Shown piece after piece: positions 13,101 to 23,486 of a stretch of 64,000 nucleotides of DNA. This DNA is from Rhynochetos jubatus (Eukaryota > Chordata > Aves > Eurypygiformes > Rhynochetidae). Each line of letters starts with the position of its first letter. Position 1 is the first letter of the stretch. The stretch lies in assembly GCA_027574665.1 (NCBI GenBank), contig CM050676.1, positions 5,260,157 to 5,324,156 on the forward strand, in the 5' to 3' direction. The translations under genes were made by a program, and so were the position numbers. Below the pieces are notes generated by a model that made no database searches, was not told the DNA's origin, and worked only from the letters and a program-made list of their open reading frames with translations.

Positions 13101-15185
13101 TTGTGTTGTGGCAAGACTCATGAATGTACCCTTTTTTCTTTAAAAGTCAAGTTTTTCCCATAAGGTTAAGCCCCACCAAAGAGGAAAAAAAAGAAAAAAG
13201 GCTTTGCATTCAGATAAATCAAATGCTGACAAATCGATAGGGTGAAGAACAGCTTACCTTGGGAAGAAACCATGTTTTAAAAACATGTAATTAAATGCCT
13301 GAATCCTCTGCATTTAAGCTGCTGTCAGCTTCTAGACGCACAGGTTTGGCTGCGTGTGTGTGTGCCTGGCTGTGCGTCTCCACACGTTTGGGAATGTTTG
13401 CTCTTGCCTTCCAGTGCTGATTAAAGTTTGATTCCAGGGCATTGTGACTAATTGTCTCTAGTCTACTTCAGCCCCAGTAAACAGAATTAAAAACAACCAG
13501 AGGAAGAGATGAAGAATGTCCTGGGAAAACCTCCAAATGGCACAGAAGACGAGAGGAAATGTCTGAACAAGAACTGTCAGCACAAGAGTTCCCCTTCTCT
13601 TGCCATTATCTCTGAGAAGGCATTTCGCAGGAGCAGCTTCTTAGCTTCGTTCAAAGGTTGGCAGGGAAGAGAAAAGCTGTAAGCCATGCTTTAGGAAAGC
13701 AGAGCCTCTACTTCATGCAAAGGAAAGGCATATTTTCACACAGAAAATACGGTGAGGATAACGCCCACTGTGAGTACATCAGAATTAAACACGGAATAAC
13801 GTCTGAAGTCACCAGCCCAACATGACTTTTCAGTAAGCTTTTCCTTATAAAACAACTATTAAGTCTTCTGCCCCTCCTCACCCATCTCCGCTAAATCCAT
13901 TTTACATTAATTGAGATGCCCTCTCAAGCTGGTATTAGTTACTGGTTAACACCTACTGCTGACCCCGCCACGCTGATGTCCCACGGCTGCTTTCAAAGTC
14001 CACAGGAATTTGGACTTCTTAGCACCGTTTTTCTGTTTGCTATAAACACCTAACGGGCTTTCTCCTGGACAGCCTGCCTAGGCAGTCTGCAGAAGGACAG
14101 AAGCATGCTGGATCAAAGGAACAGGAGGCACGGCTTTTAAAGCTAAAGAGACAGCTCTCTAGGGAAGTCAGTAAGACCCAGATTAACTGACCACAGTAAA
14201 AGCAGATGCTCTAACCACCTCTTCTTTTTTTTTTCAGGATGAGGAAAATTTTGTTCCGTCCCTCTTCAACAGCTGACGCTACAGCTAGTCCCTTTGGTTC
14301 TGCTGCCTTCCATTCTCCCTCTCCTACAGCACAGACCTGTCACGGGCAATAGAGCTGCTGCCAGCCTCTCGTGCAGAAGTCACCAAACGGTGGGTCCAAA
14401 CCCAACTGGCCTGCTGGGTACCAGCCACAGCAGTTTGTCATTTTTCAAGCTCACAAAATGCTCCAGGTACTTCCACAATTGTTTGCTAAGTACACAAAGC
14501 CTGAGATTACCCTTCTCTGTTGCTGCCCATCTGCAAGCAGCCAGAAGACCACGTTTTGCCACCCAGAGACCCTCTAGTTTTCAACTGTTCTGGGTTACTT
14601 CCAAGAACAGACAAAAGAAATGCAATGAAAATATCGCCTTTCATGTCTGACTGCACAGCCTGGAGTGCTACAGCACTCCCACCAAGGCTAGGATCAACAC
14701 GTTAGATCAGCAAGCACGACCCGTGCTTTTGAAAACCAGACTGCATTCCCAATGAACAGCAGCTACATGCAACTCCCTGACTTTTGCTTAAGTTGGGAGG
14801 AATTTCATTAGCAATTTCACTACAAGTAAAACCAAGATGTATTTATATCAACAGTACAGCCAGGAGTGCGGCACGAAGTGGTTTAGCCTCCGTAAGGAAG
14901 GAATTATTCTTGTGTACTTGTTTGTGAATAAATTCCATCCAAACAAGTCACACTGAGCCCTCCTCGCTTGAACAGTACCCTCAGCTGACAGATCTCAATG
15001 GTTACAGCCTAAAAGTGAATGTGACCAAGGCAAGAGAGGAGCTGATGAGCTTTAGGATCACTAAGACCTCGGGAAGGGACACGTATCACGTAACTGATGC
15101 GTTACAGCCACCGCGGCACACTGCAAACATCCTCCGAAAGCACTCTCCCCACACTGCCATACTCTGAGGTGCTCTTACCTGCCAT
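3950..15185 (-). CDS. SCAMP4: SCAMP4, secretory carrier membrane protein 4 (complete, six coding exons)
   Basis: Spliced CDS on the minus strand: 15185-15179, 12438-12310, 9261-9105, 6019-5918, 4947-4830 and 4126-3950 join in frame to 229 aa, the length I recall for human SCAMP4. It starts [16 protein letters not shown], the short N terminus without NPF repeats that marks SCAMP4/5. There are four membrane segments at about residues 46-66, 70-90, 104-126 and 145-170. The family signature [16 protein letters not shown] between TM2 and TM3 starts at residue 88. The C tail contains [18 protein letters not shown] and ends NYPPGNQWP, which fits SCAMP4 better than SCAMP5. SCAMPs are four-pass proteins of recycling endosomes and trans-Golgi carriers. 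All five introns between the coding exons are GT-AG. The ATG has G at -3 and +4. The gene is transcribed in the same direction as the ROR gene upstream. No sign of decay. Confidence 0.96.
4127..4829 (-). other. SCAMP4: SCAMP4 last intron
   Basis: A 703-bp GT-AG intron (gtaggtgc to tcacttag). Nothing else was recognised in it. Confidence 0.9.
4830..4947 (-). CDS. SCAMP4: SCAMP4 coding exon, residues 132-171 (TM4)
   Basis: The acceptor is ctttctttccag and the donor gtaggtgc. It encodes [18 protein letters not shown] followed by [20 protein letters not shown], the fourth membrane segment. It ends in phase 0. Confidence 0.95.
4948..5917 (-). other. SCAMP4: SCAMP4 intron between TM3 and TM4 exons
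   Basis: A 970-bp GT-AG intron with no repeat or gene recognised. Confidence 0.9.
5918..6019 (-). CDS. SCAMP4: SCAMP4 coding exon, residues 98-132 (TM3)
   Basis: The acceptor is ccttcacag and the donor gtaagcag. It encodes [18 protein letters not shown], then [15 protein letters not shown]. It is too short to appear as a separate open frame; it was found from the splice sites and family sequence. Confidence 0.94.
6020..9104 (-). other. SCAMP4: SCAMP4 intron between TM2 and TM3 exons
   Basis: A 3.1-kb GT-AG intron. The open frames in it are short and unrelated to any family I know. The only simple structure is AT-rich patches such as 7028-7065. Confidence 0.9.
9105..9261 (-). CDS. SCAMP4: SCAMP4 coding exon, residues 46-98 (TM1, TM2)
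   Basis: The acceptor is ctctttccag and the donor gtaagtag. It encodes [17 protein letters not shown] (TM1), the [16 protein letters not shown] segment (TM2) and the hallmark [15 protein letters not shown] loop. Confidence 0.96.
9262..12309 (-). other. SCAMP4: SCAMP4 intron before the TM1-TM2 exon
   Basis: A 3.0-kb GT-AG intron. No gene or recognisable mobile element was seen. Confidence 0.9.
12310..12438 (-). CDS. SCAMP4: SCAMP4 coding exon, residues 3-46 (N-terminal cytosolic part)
   Basis: The acceptor ends ttgcattgtag and the donor is gtaagttga. It encodes [20 protein letters not shown] and, further on, [20 protein letters not shown], the amphipathic region before TM1. An apparent in-frame MSC start upstream of it lies in the intron. 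Confidence 0.95.
12439..15178 (-). other. SCAMP4: SCAMP4 intron after the start-codon exon
   Basis: A 2.7-kb GT-AG intron between the 7-nt coding segment and residue 3. A short TG-rich tract lies near 13351-13368. No gene was recognised. Confidence 0.85.
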
Positions 15186-15234
15186 TGCTATTAGCAGTGT
15201 CCCCTGGCGACGTTTCAGACAGATAGCAACAGAT
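15179..15234 (-). CDS. SCAMP4: SCAMP4 exon with start codon (7 coding nt plus 5' UTR)
   Basis: A polypyrimidine tract and TAG acceptor (15236-15235) are followed by 49 nt of leader, then ATGGCAG and the donor gtaagagc at 15178. The seven coding bases give Met-Ala and the first base of Glu3, completed by AA at the next exon. This reproduces the MAEK/MSEK start of SCAMP5/4. An ORF search cannot see this exon. Confidence 0.85.
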
Positions 15235-17148
15235 CTATCAGAGAAAGAAAAGCACGTCAGCACATGCCACTAACCAGCACCCAGAACCTCCTGGAATCGG
15301 GAGCATGTCTGGTACAGCGTTTGACAGACTGCGAGCCGGGGGTTCCCACTACACACCACACGCCTCCAACTGCCCAAAGGAGGTACATGGGAACCTTACC
15401 AAAACGATCACAATCTCACCTTGTACATCTAAAGCTCCAGCTGGCAGCACCATTCAGCACAACCCCCCTGTCAACTACTCTGAAGGCTCCCATTACTCAG
15501 CAGCAAACGTGCTCCTAGCAGTACCTGGCAAAGGCTGAGGATGCACCGAGAGCCGCTGCCAGAACACATGTACATGCCAGCTGCAGCCAGACAACCAGCC
15601 GAGACCGACAGCTCTGCCTGGGACCCAGCAAAGCACATGTACCAGAGAACTTTTTAGGAGCTCACCAGACTTAACGCCTCATTTAGGTGTTGAGATGATC
15701 TGTTGGCTCCTGGCTCTCTGTGGACCTTCCCAACTGCTGAAACAAAGATAGTCACCATTAGCTGGGAGTAAACTGTTGTTAAAAATCAGCTGGTACACAA
15801 AACCCAACGCCCCTCATTATTTTAACAGTTCTGCAGAACCCTTCTTAACATGCAGATTCGTTCTTCCCGTTGCCACCACTGAACAGGACCGCGGGTCTGG
15901 AAGAATCCAAGCCTGCCAAGTTTACTCGGCATCAGCCGTGTTGCTGATTTTGGCAGAACTGATCAGGCCAATGAAAGGTGCAGAGAGATCTGTGCTGAGC
16001 TTTGACTCTACCCATTCTTCGCCAAGGATAAAAACACCGTGTGCCCCTACCTGCAAGTCCCAGAATGGAAACAGAGAATACCACAAAACAACCCTCTAAC
16101 CCAGCACTGCAGGGTAACAGGAGTTACCGAGTAAAGCCTAGGCTAAAAACTGCCCCTGCAAAACCACAGCAAACGCCACACGCTGCTGCCAGCACCGAGA
16201 GCAACCACAGCGCCGAGGTCAGAATAGCCGCGCTGTGTCCAAAGCCCGTGGGATTTACAGCGGCTCGTTTCCCTTTTCCGCACCTCTGCGCTGCCCCGCA
16301 TACCCCCTGTACAGTCTGAGGTTGCAGAGTTTACAGCAGCACAATTATTTTGTTGGGCTTGCATTTACTTTCCTCTTTAACGGAGCTGCTCTAGCACAAT
16401 CCTTGGTGGAGACAACAGCGCACTGATATCAGTGGCACCTCCACAGGCAGCTTGTTCTTCCTGTACAGAGAGATGCAGTTATATACAAGCTTAACTATGT
16501 ACACATCGAGGAGAGCACGTAATTTTACCTGCACCAGTCTAAAGAAAGTAACAGAGGGTGGACAGGAGAGCTGTCTCACTGGTGAGCTGCTCAGGGCTGG
16601 GACTCCCTGGGTAAAGGCTCGCACACGGGGCCCCGATCACAAATGAAGCCTCCAGGCTTTCCCACAACACACACACATTACCCTGTGTCCGACAGGTGTT
16701 TTATAACTTACCACTTAGAAATGGAAGCATTTTCCTTTGCCTTTTCTTTTTTTCTAATGTGTGAATAAAGTGTGAAGACAGTTAAGAATACAATTAAAGC
16801 TTCACCCCACCCACGTACAGCCGCTCCCAGCTGAGATCCGTAAATGTCTGGGGCACGAACAAATGACACACGAACATGCACGAAGAGAAAAGAACCTTTC
16901 ACCAAAAGATGAGCCAATGAGCAAGGTCCTTCTTCAGAAGAGGATTATTTAGGTCATGTGCTTCAGCGTCTGACAGCTGCAGAGTTGGGGGAGGCATCAG
17001 TCTGCTCACAGGAAAAGGGACCGGAAGGAAAGATGAAGGGACACATTCTTGGCTTGATGGGGACATCATGGCCAAACAGCAGCTCTTGGGTGCCCTCCCT
17101 TCTCAAGGAGGCAACTATGGTGCAGCTGAGTGGCTTTAACTCTAATAA

Positions 17149-17829
17149 ATGGTGGATGAGAAACTGAACACGAGCTGGCCGTGTGCGCTGGCAGCCCAGA
17201 AAGCCAACCGGATCCTGGGCTGGACCCAGAGCAGCGTGGCCAGCAGGGCGAGGGAGGGGATTCTCCCCCTCTATTCTGCCCTCATGAGACCCCCACTGCA
17301 GTGCTGTGTCCAGCTGTGGAGCCCTCAGCATGAGAAGGATATAGACCGGTTGGAGCGAGGCCAGAGGAAGCCACGGAGATGCTCCGAGGGCTGGAGCCCC
17401 TCTGCCATGGGGACAGGCTGAGAGAGTTGGGGTGTTCAGCCTGGAGAAGGGGAGGCTCCAGGAAGACCTTAGAGCCCCTTCCAGTGCCTGAGGGGGCTAC
17501 AAGGAAGCAGGGGGGGGGGGGTGTGTGTGTGTACTTCTTCCAAGGGCCTGTAGTGACAGGACAAGGGGTAACGAGTTTAAACTGAAAGCGAGGAGATTTA
17601 GATTGGACATCAGGAAGGAATTCTTCCTGCAGAGGGTGGGGAGCACTGGGACAGGTTGCCCAGAGAAGCTGTGGCTGCCCCATCCCTGGCAGTGTCCAAG
17701 GCCAGGCTGGATGAGGCTTGGAGCAACCTGGGACAGTGGAGGGTGTCCCTGCCCATGGCAGGGGGTTGGAACTGGATGATCTTTAAGGTTCCTTCCAACC
17801 CAAACCATCCTGTGATTCTATGATTCTAA
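17149..17829 (+). mobile_element. CR1 LINE, 5'-truncated 3' end (copy 1)
   Basis: Frames carry recognisable ends of the CR1 reverse transcriptase ORF: SVASRAREGILPLYSALMRP, CVQLWSPQHEKDIDRLERGQ, CSDRTRGNEFKLKARRFRLD, then IRKEFF. The sequence ends in CTTCCAACCC and the terminal ATTCTATGATTCT typical of avian CR1. It is frameshifted and inactive. It is antisense to SCAMP4, in its 5' UTR intron. A G-run followed by GT repeats (about 17509-17534) sits at a former GCTGGGG site. Confidence 0.95.
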
Positions 17830-17963
17830 ATGAATAAAACCCCGCAAAGAACAGAGAAAGCAGCATTCCAGTGACCCACTCCCATCTCACCTTACTCAGT
17901 TGTTCCCATTTACCTGCTAATTTCCTAATAAATCTCAGCCATGGTTTAATGCTTTGAAGTCAG

Positions 17964-18012
17964 AGATGATCCTTATGGGTCCTTTCCAGCTGGAGACATT
18001 CTGTGATTATGA
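17964..18012 (+). mobile_element. Short CR1 3'-end fragment
   Basis: GATGATCCTTATGGGTCC and the following TTTCCAGCTGGAGACATTCTG match the CR1 3' UTR tail. It lies 135 bp beyond copy 1 in the same orientation, as a second, older fragment. Confidence 0.7.
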
Positions 18013-21000
18013 TGCAAAGAAGCTACAATCAAAACTACCAAATATTCCTCTCTTTGGCAACCTCTGCTTTATGAGTGACTTCACAGAAGTTCCTGGGAGA
18101 ACAACTGTAATTTCCCTACACAGATGCATTTTGGAACCGCAACACAGCATTAAGAATGTTTCTTTCTGCAAGGACAACCGCTTACGACCCATTTTTGTAC
18201 TGAATAATCAGTTCCTGAAAGGCGCCGACCTTCCACCGGTTCAGCTGCACTGAGACTCCAGCCCGACTCCTGGTGAGAGGAAAGGGAGCTTTCCCCCACG
18301 GACACCTATGGCAGCAAGCTCAAACCTTTCACAGGCACCAGCTCAGAGTCCAGGATTCAGCCCCAGGATGTTTTTGTTCAGTGCTCCAGGTTATGCTTGC
18401 ACAGGACTCGCTGTGCACCACTTAATTTGGGCAGGATTTCTGCGAACTCTTAACTGCCAGGTCTGGGGATAACAGGCCTCAGACATACAGCCAGGGAAAA
18501 ACCTTGTGTCTAGGGAGTGATGACATTGCTTGGCTTGGGTGGCCAGTGGCTAAAGTTCCTTTAGTGGGGGGAAGATTCTATGTGCAGCCTGAACACCCTC
18601 AAGTCATGCTCCAGTTGTGAGATCCTACCATAAGGAAACGAGTTTGCCGCAAATACAGATAAACAGGTATCATCCAACCACGTGTGAATCTGTGGAAGAC
18701 AACAGCTCTTTATGCACCGGAACATTTGCAGTTTAATTGGGAATAGTCAAAACCCAACATCCTGCACGCCTGCAGAGATTTCTTCGTACATAATCTGCTA
18801 TTTGTGGAAGGAGGGAAAAACCACACCAGCTAAGGAAACCACAGCGTGAAGTAAGCTTCCTTTTTCCACTGCGCTCCCCCACGGCCAACAAATAACTCCA
18901 AAGTTTGCTGTCCGACAAGAGCCCACTGGAGACAGCCAGAGCGTTTCTTCACCAGGGCTGAATTCAAAGACAAAAATGCCATTTTGTGTCATTTGGAGAG
19001 ACAGCATTTTCCTTTTAAACCAAGATACGCATGCACGTAGCACCTTTTTCTAGGCAGACCACAACATGAATACTCCGAACATGACCTCAGGGAGAAACAC
19101 CTTTCACTATCTCAGACTGGAGAAACATCTGTCACCAAATACCTCCAACAACCTGCTTGGGGCACATTATGTGGCTGCAGGTCTGTTACTACTGTGGCCC
19201 CTTGAGTGACATAAAATGTATTCTGCCTGTACTAGAGTAAATAGTTTTAAACGTTTTGGTTATTTCTCACTCCTTCTTTCCCCAAAACCAGAGAAGGGTG
19301 GTAGGGGAAATAAGTAAAGGCCAGGCCAAAAGAGGAGTGCTGACGGGGAGGTGGGAGAGCTGAACTAACTCCTGCTTTGCCATAAACCCACCCGGTGACC
19401 CTTGGCACACGCGCTAAAACCAGCTTCACAATTTCACTGGCTCCTCTCGTGCCATCTGCAGGTGTCCCAGCCAAACCCAGAAACGCCCAGTCTCCTAAGC
19501 TTTCCACCCAGCAAAGCACACCAGCTTCTGAAGCCTTACTTTAGGGTATTTTCCGTACTGCTTTTATACCTTCCCTCTGATAGGATGACTGTAGCGAGGC
19601 TAAGAGTTTCTGCTCAAGGGCTTAATCAATTTGCTGAAAGCAAACTGATGGTCAGGATCCGCGGGTAACAGCGACGGCAGAAGAACCCGCCAACACTCCC
19701 TCGTAAGACAATGACGAGGTTCATTTCATTGAACCTGAAAGCGGTTCAAGCCTACCCCTCTGGTGAGGGCTATCACCAGGGACCGGGTTTCAGAACTCAC
19801 TTCACGCTGCGAGGCAGCAGAGCCCAGACATTTCAGAAGAGCAAATGGCCTAAAAGCAAGGGCACCCCACTGGGATCCAGGAGAAGCGGATTTGAAGCCA
19901 TCAGGCTATGCAGGGAACCAACAGCCTCCAGCATTCCTGAGACAAGCGAATGCCTTGCTCGTATGCCTCTCAGTGGCATTTATAAAGGAAGTGGTGACCG
20001 GTTTTAAGAGAAAAGGCTGGGTTTGAATCTCATTCAGGTGCCCAACTCCCATCAGGAACTTCCCAAAGAGCTCAAGGCAGCAGAGGTCACTCTGCAAGGC
20101 ACCAAACCACTTGGCTCAGCTCTATGAGCCTAGACTTTGGCTGACACAGCTGGTATTTGATAGTGTTTCCCCTCCCCTCCACCCACTGCCAGCCCTCATG
20201 GAGCAGGACGCTGCCCCTTCAGCAATGCCAGGGCAATGCTTCAAATTCGATGAGGTGACAAAATCAGACAAAAAAATCAATCCCCAAAGCTGCCCAGCAC
20301 AACCAGTAAGAATGGGGAAACTGTTCACGGCAGCACTGCCGCTGAGAAAACACACAGGGAACAATACAGTGAGCAAGGGTTAGTCTCCTCACACATCGGT
20401 CCGACAGACATACCAGAGTCTCTTGGGGACACCTGGCTGCACCTGGGCATTTTGTTGCCCCCTCTCCCCCTCGTCTCCCATTCTGGAGCTTGTGAGAAAG
20501 CACAGTCGGAAGCAACTCCCCCCAGATCTCTCCCAGCCTGTTTACACAGCCATGTCTACTGCCTCAGCAGACGGGCAGAGGCCTTAATTTAGGTACCACG
20601 GAACCTGCTGCAGACAAACACTGAATTTGGTACAACTGCTTCCAGAAGGGAAGCTCGGCCACTCAGGGGCAGGACCGCAGAAGGCTCGAGAGGAAGGCAG
20701 AAAGCACAGAAACACGCGTGTGCAGGCACAAGCCTATTCTACTGCCTGTCTTGGACTGGTCTCGTGTAGAAAACCTGGGCTGCGCAGCAGCAAAACATTA
20801 GTTGGCCCAGAATAATGCTAAAAAGCAGATAAATTAATCCATCCATTACCTGCTTAATTTCTAAGCTACTACTCTGGTCATCACAGGGTTAGACTGGAGT
20901 TTCTTGAGCTAGTTAGCGCTCACAAAACCAGTAAACCAGGGCGGAGGAAACACAACCAGGGCGCTCACGTGCTGCCTCCGTCAAGGGCAGTACATGAGGA

Positions 21001-21687
21001 AGCTGCTGCCCAAGGCACGACAGTCCCGAGGGAACGACTCACGTGAACCGCCCCAGCAGGAGCCGTGCAGCCGCCTGCGCTCGCCCTGCCCCGGCACACC
21101 ACCCTCGGCCCCCGGCCTGCGCCGCTCTCCCCAGGCAGCCCCCGAGCACCAGCCGGCTGGTCCCGCGCGGCCACGGCAGAAGGCTGCTGCGAGAGGCAGA
21201 TTCCCGGGCAGCCGCTGGGGAGATGGGGGGGGCGCAGCCGGGTGCTCGCAGCCCGGGGGGAGGGGGGGGCGGCAGCAGGCGCCACGCACCCGCCGCGGTG
21301 CTCCACGAGGGGCACGGGACCCCCCCCCCCGCCGCGCTGCGCCGGGGCTGCCGCCAGCACCGCCCGCCCGCGCTGCCCCCGATAGCTGCTCCCGCCGGAG
21401 CCGACCCCGATCCCCCCCCGCCAGGGCTGTCCCCAACACCTCCCCGAGCACAGGCTGCCCCGACACCCCCTCCCCTGTCGGTCCCCCCCGCTGCCCCCAT
21501 CGCTGCCGGCCCCGGGGCTGGCCCCGTCACACCCCTCGGGCAGCCCCGTGACACCCCCCGGGCCGAGCCAGCCCTCTCACACCCCAGCCCGAGCCCCCGA
21601 GGCCGCCCGCGCCCCCGCCCGCCCCCCAGCTCCCCCATTCCTCCCCCGAGGCTGTCCCTCCGGCCCCCGCCCGGCCCGGCGCTCACC

Positions 21688-22010
21688 GTGCCCACCGGCG
21701 GCCGGAGCCCCGCTCCCCGAACCCGCCGCGGGGCACGCCGGGAAGGAGAGTCCCGCCGATGGCCCCCGCCGCGGGGCACGCCGGGAAGGAGAGTCCCGCC
21801 GATGGCCCCCGCCGCGGGGCACGCCGGGAAGGAGAGTCCCGCCGATGGCCCCCGCCGCGGGGCACGCCGGGAAGGAGAGTCCCGCCGATGGCCCCCGCCG
21901 CGGGGCACGCCGGGAAGGAGAGTCCCGCCAATGGCCGCCGCCGCGGCGCCGCCGGCCGCTCGGACCACTCTTCCCAGCGTGCCCCGCGGGGCCCGTCATG
22001 TGAGCGGCCA
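21688..22010 (-). promoter_or_regulatory. SCAMP4: SCAMP4 CpG-island promoter and noncoding first exon (proposed)
   Basis: This is the core of a dense CpG island (about 20960-22450) upstream of the start-codon exon. A good minus-strand donor (CACG then gtgagcgcc) marks the end of a likely noncoding first exon at 21687. A CCAAT box in CCGCCAATGG at about 21927-21936 and a CATGTG E-box near 21998 fit a housekeeping promoter. No TATA box is seen. The transcription start is not determined; CAGE or full-length cDNA would fix it. Confidence 0.5.
21725..21939. repeat. 43-bp minisatellite, five copies
   Basis: Units beginning GCCGCGGGGCACGCC start at 21725, 21768, 21811, 21854 and 21897, exactly 43 bp apart and nearly identical. 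The fifth differs at its end, where GCCGATGG becomes GCCAATGG and so creates a CCAAT box. Each unit carries, on the minus strand, GGGACTCTCC, which fits the GGGRNNYYCC NF-kappaB consensus. Because 43 is not a multiple of three, the long open frames across it cannot be a periodic protein repeat. Confidence 0.97.
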
Positions 22011-22804
22011 CCGGGCTCGGGGCGCGGCTGCCTCCGCTACGGCGGCCGGGAGGGACGGAATTGCCGGCGGGCGGGAGGCGCGCGTTGGGCCGGGTCCCGG
22101 CCCCGTTCGCCGCCCCGAGGGGGTGGGTTTGTCACAGCCCGATCACCAGGCGGGTGCGTGGGGCCGGGCCGGGGGTGCGTGGACGGCCCCTGCCGGGTGG
22201 GAGAGCCCCAGCGGTGGCGCCGGGGCCGAGGAGAGGCCTCCACGGGCGGGGAGCTGCGGCCGGGGGAGGTCCAGCCCTGCAGGGGCCCGGCCCGCATCGC
22301 CCCGACCCCTCCGGAGCCGTGAAAGCCCAGCCCCGACGGGGGGGTGCCCGCCCGCGCAGCCACCGCGCCCATGCGGGTGGCCTTCTCCCTTCAAACAGGC
22401 GGGTTTGGGGCAGGGGTCGAGCCGTGCCCCCCGCCAGCACCTGCAGAGCACACCGCGGGCTCCGTCTCCAACCAGCACTACGGCACCCGGCTGCCGGCCC
22501 GGCCCCCCGGCAGGTGTTGCCGCTGGGTTCGTTGAGGGCTGGGTAGGAGCCAGGTCACGGAGACTGCTGGTCCTGCCTTGTCGCTGAGCGCTGCTCTCGC
22601 CGGGGAGTAGGTCAGGATCAGCAGCAGGAACACCGGAGCCTGCCCCGTGCCTGTGTGATTGACCCCCTTCTGCGGTGCAGCAAAGCAGGGTGCTGAGGGC
22701 GGAGCAGAGCACTCTCCCAAACCGGTGTGCTGGCAGCGGTGTGCTGGCAGCCGACTTGCGCAATCCCGGATCTGTACGCTTGTGTTTGGTTCCGTGGCTC
22801 CTTA

Positions 22805-23486
22805 GCTCCTGGTGGGTGAGAAACTGGCCATGAGCCGACCGTGTGCGCTGGAGCCCAGAAAGCCAACCGGATCCTGGGCTGGATCCGGAGGAGCATGGCC
22901 AGCAGGGCGAGGGAGGGGATTCTCCCCCTCTGCTCTGCTCTTGTGACACCCCCCCTGCAGTGCTGTGTCCAGCTGTGGAGCCCTCAGCATGAGAAGGATA
23001 TAGACCAGTTGAAGCGAGGCCAGAGGAGGCCATGGAGATGCTCTGAGGGCTGGAGTCCCTCTGCCATGGGGACAGGCTGAGAGAGCTGGGTGGTTCAGCC
23101 TGGAGAAGGGAAGGCTCCGGGGAGACCTTAGAGCCCCTTCCAGTGCCTGGGGGGCTACAAGGAAGCTGGGGGGGGGGGGGGGGGGGGCGGGGGGGGCGGC
23201 TTCTGACAAGGGCCTGTAGTGACAGAATAAAGGGTAATGGGTTTTAATTGAAAGAGGGAGGTTTAGGTTGGGTATCAGGAAGGAATTCTTCCCGCAGAGG
23301 GTGGGGGGCACTGGGACAGGTTGCCCAGAGAAGCTGTGGATGCCCCATCCCTGGCAGTGTCCAAGGCCAGGCTGGATGGGGCTTGGAGCAACCTGGGCTA
23401 GTGGAGGGTGTCCCTGCCCATGGCAGGGGGTTGTAGCTAGATGATCTTTAAGGTTCCTTCCAACCCAAACCATTCTGTGATTCTCC
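22805..23486 (+). mobile_element. CR1 LINE, 5'-truncated 3' end (copy 2)
   Basis: Same CR1 region and orientation as the copy at 17149, and truncated at almost the same internal position (the GGTGAGAAACTGG segment). Recognisable pieces are QKANRILGWIRRSMASRARE, CVQLWSPQHEKDID and KEFFPQRV-like remnants. It ends near TTCTGTGATTCT. It contains a long, interrupted G-run at about 23167-23198. Confidence 0.95.
23167..23198 (+). repeat. Poly-G tract inside CR1 copy 2
   Basis: A run of over 20 G, a C, then more G. It corresponds to the CR1 motif AAGGAAGCTGGGG and so expanded within the element. It could form a G-quadruplex and could also be a length error. Confidence 0.9.

Larger units (their letters stand above)
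15235..21686 (-). other. SCAMP4: SCAMP4 5' UTR intron (proposed), containing CR1 sequence
   Basis: From the proposed noncoding first-exon donor gtgagcg (21686-21685) to the acceptor at 15235. It holds one CR1 copy and a CR1 fragment, both antisense to the gene. No coding exon is recognised in the rest. The acceptor is well supported; the donor is one of several GC-rich candidates. Confidence 0.5.
20960..22450. other. CpG island at the 5' end of SCAMP4
   Basis: Very high GC and undepleted CpG. Overlapping open frames on both strands up to about 500 codons result from the absence of AT-rich stop codons and show no protein family. The island contains the 43-bp tandem array. Confidence 0.75.

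Noticed and set aside
16946-16956. Perfect ROR response element TATTTAGGTCA in a SCAMP4 intron, and a near match GATCTAGGTCA at 39540-39550
   Set aside because: WAWNTRGGTCA is expected about once per 64 kb on both strands by chance, so these alone are not evidence of autoregulation.
12438-21990. ADAT3 nested in the SCAMP4 5' region, as in human
   Set aside because: I looked for an intronless deaminase-type frame with HAE and PCxxC motifs and saw none.
21043-22587. 514-codon plus-strand open frame and its 309-codon minus-strand mirror in the CpG island
   Set aside because: Pro/Arg/Gly/Ala-rich in every frame and on both strands. Explained by stop-poor GC-rich DNA and a 43-bp repeat not divisible by three. 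No protein family is recognisable.
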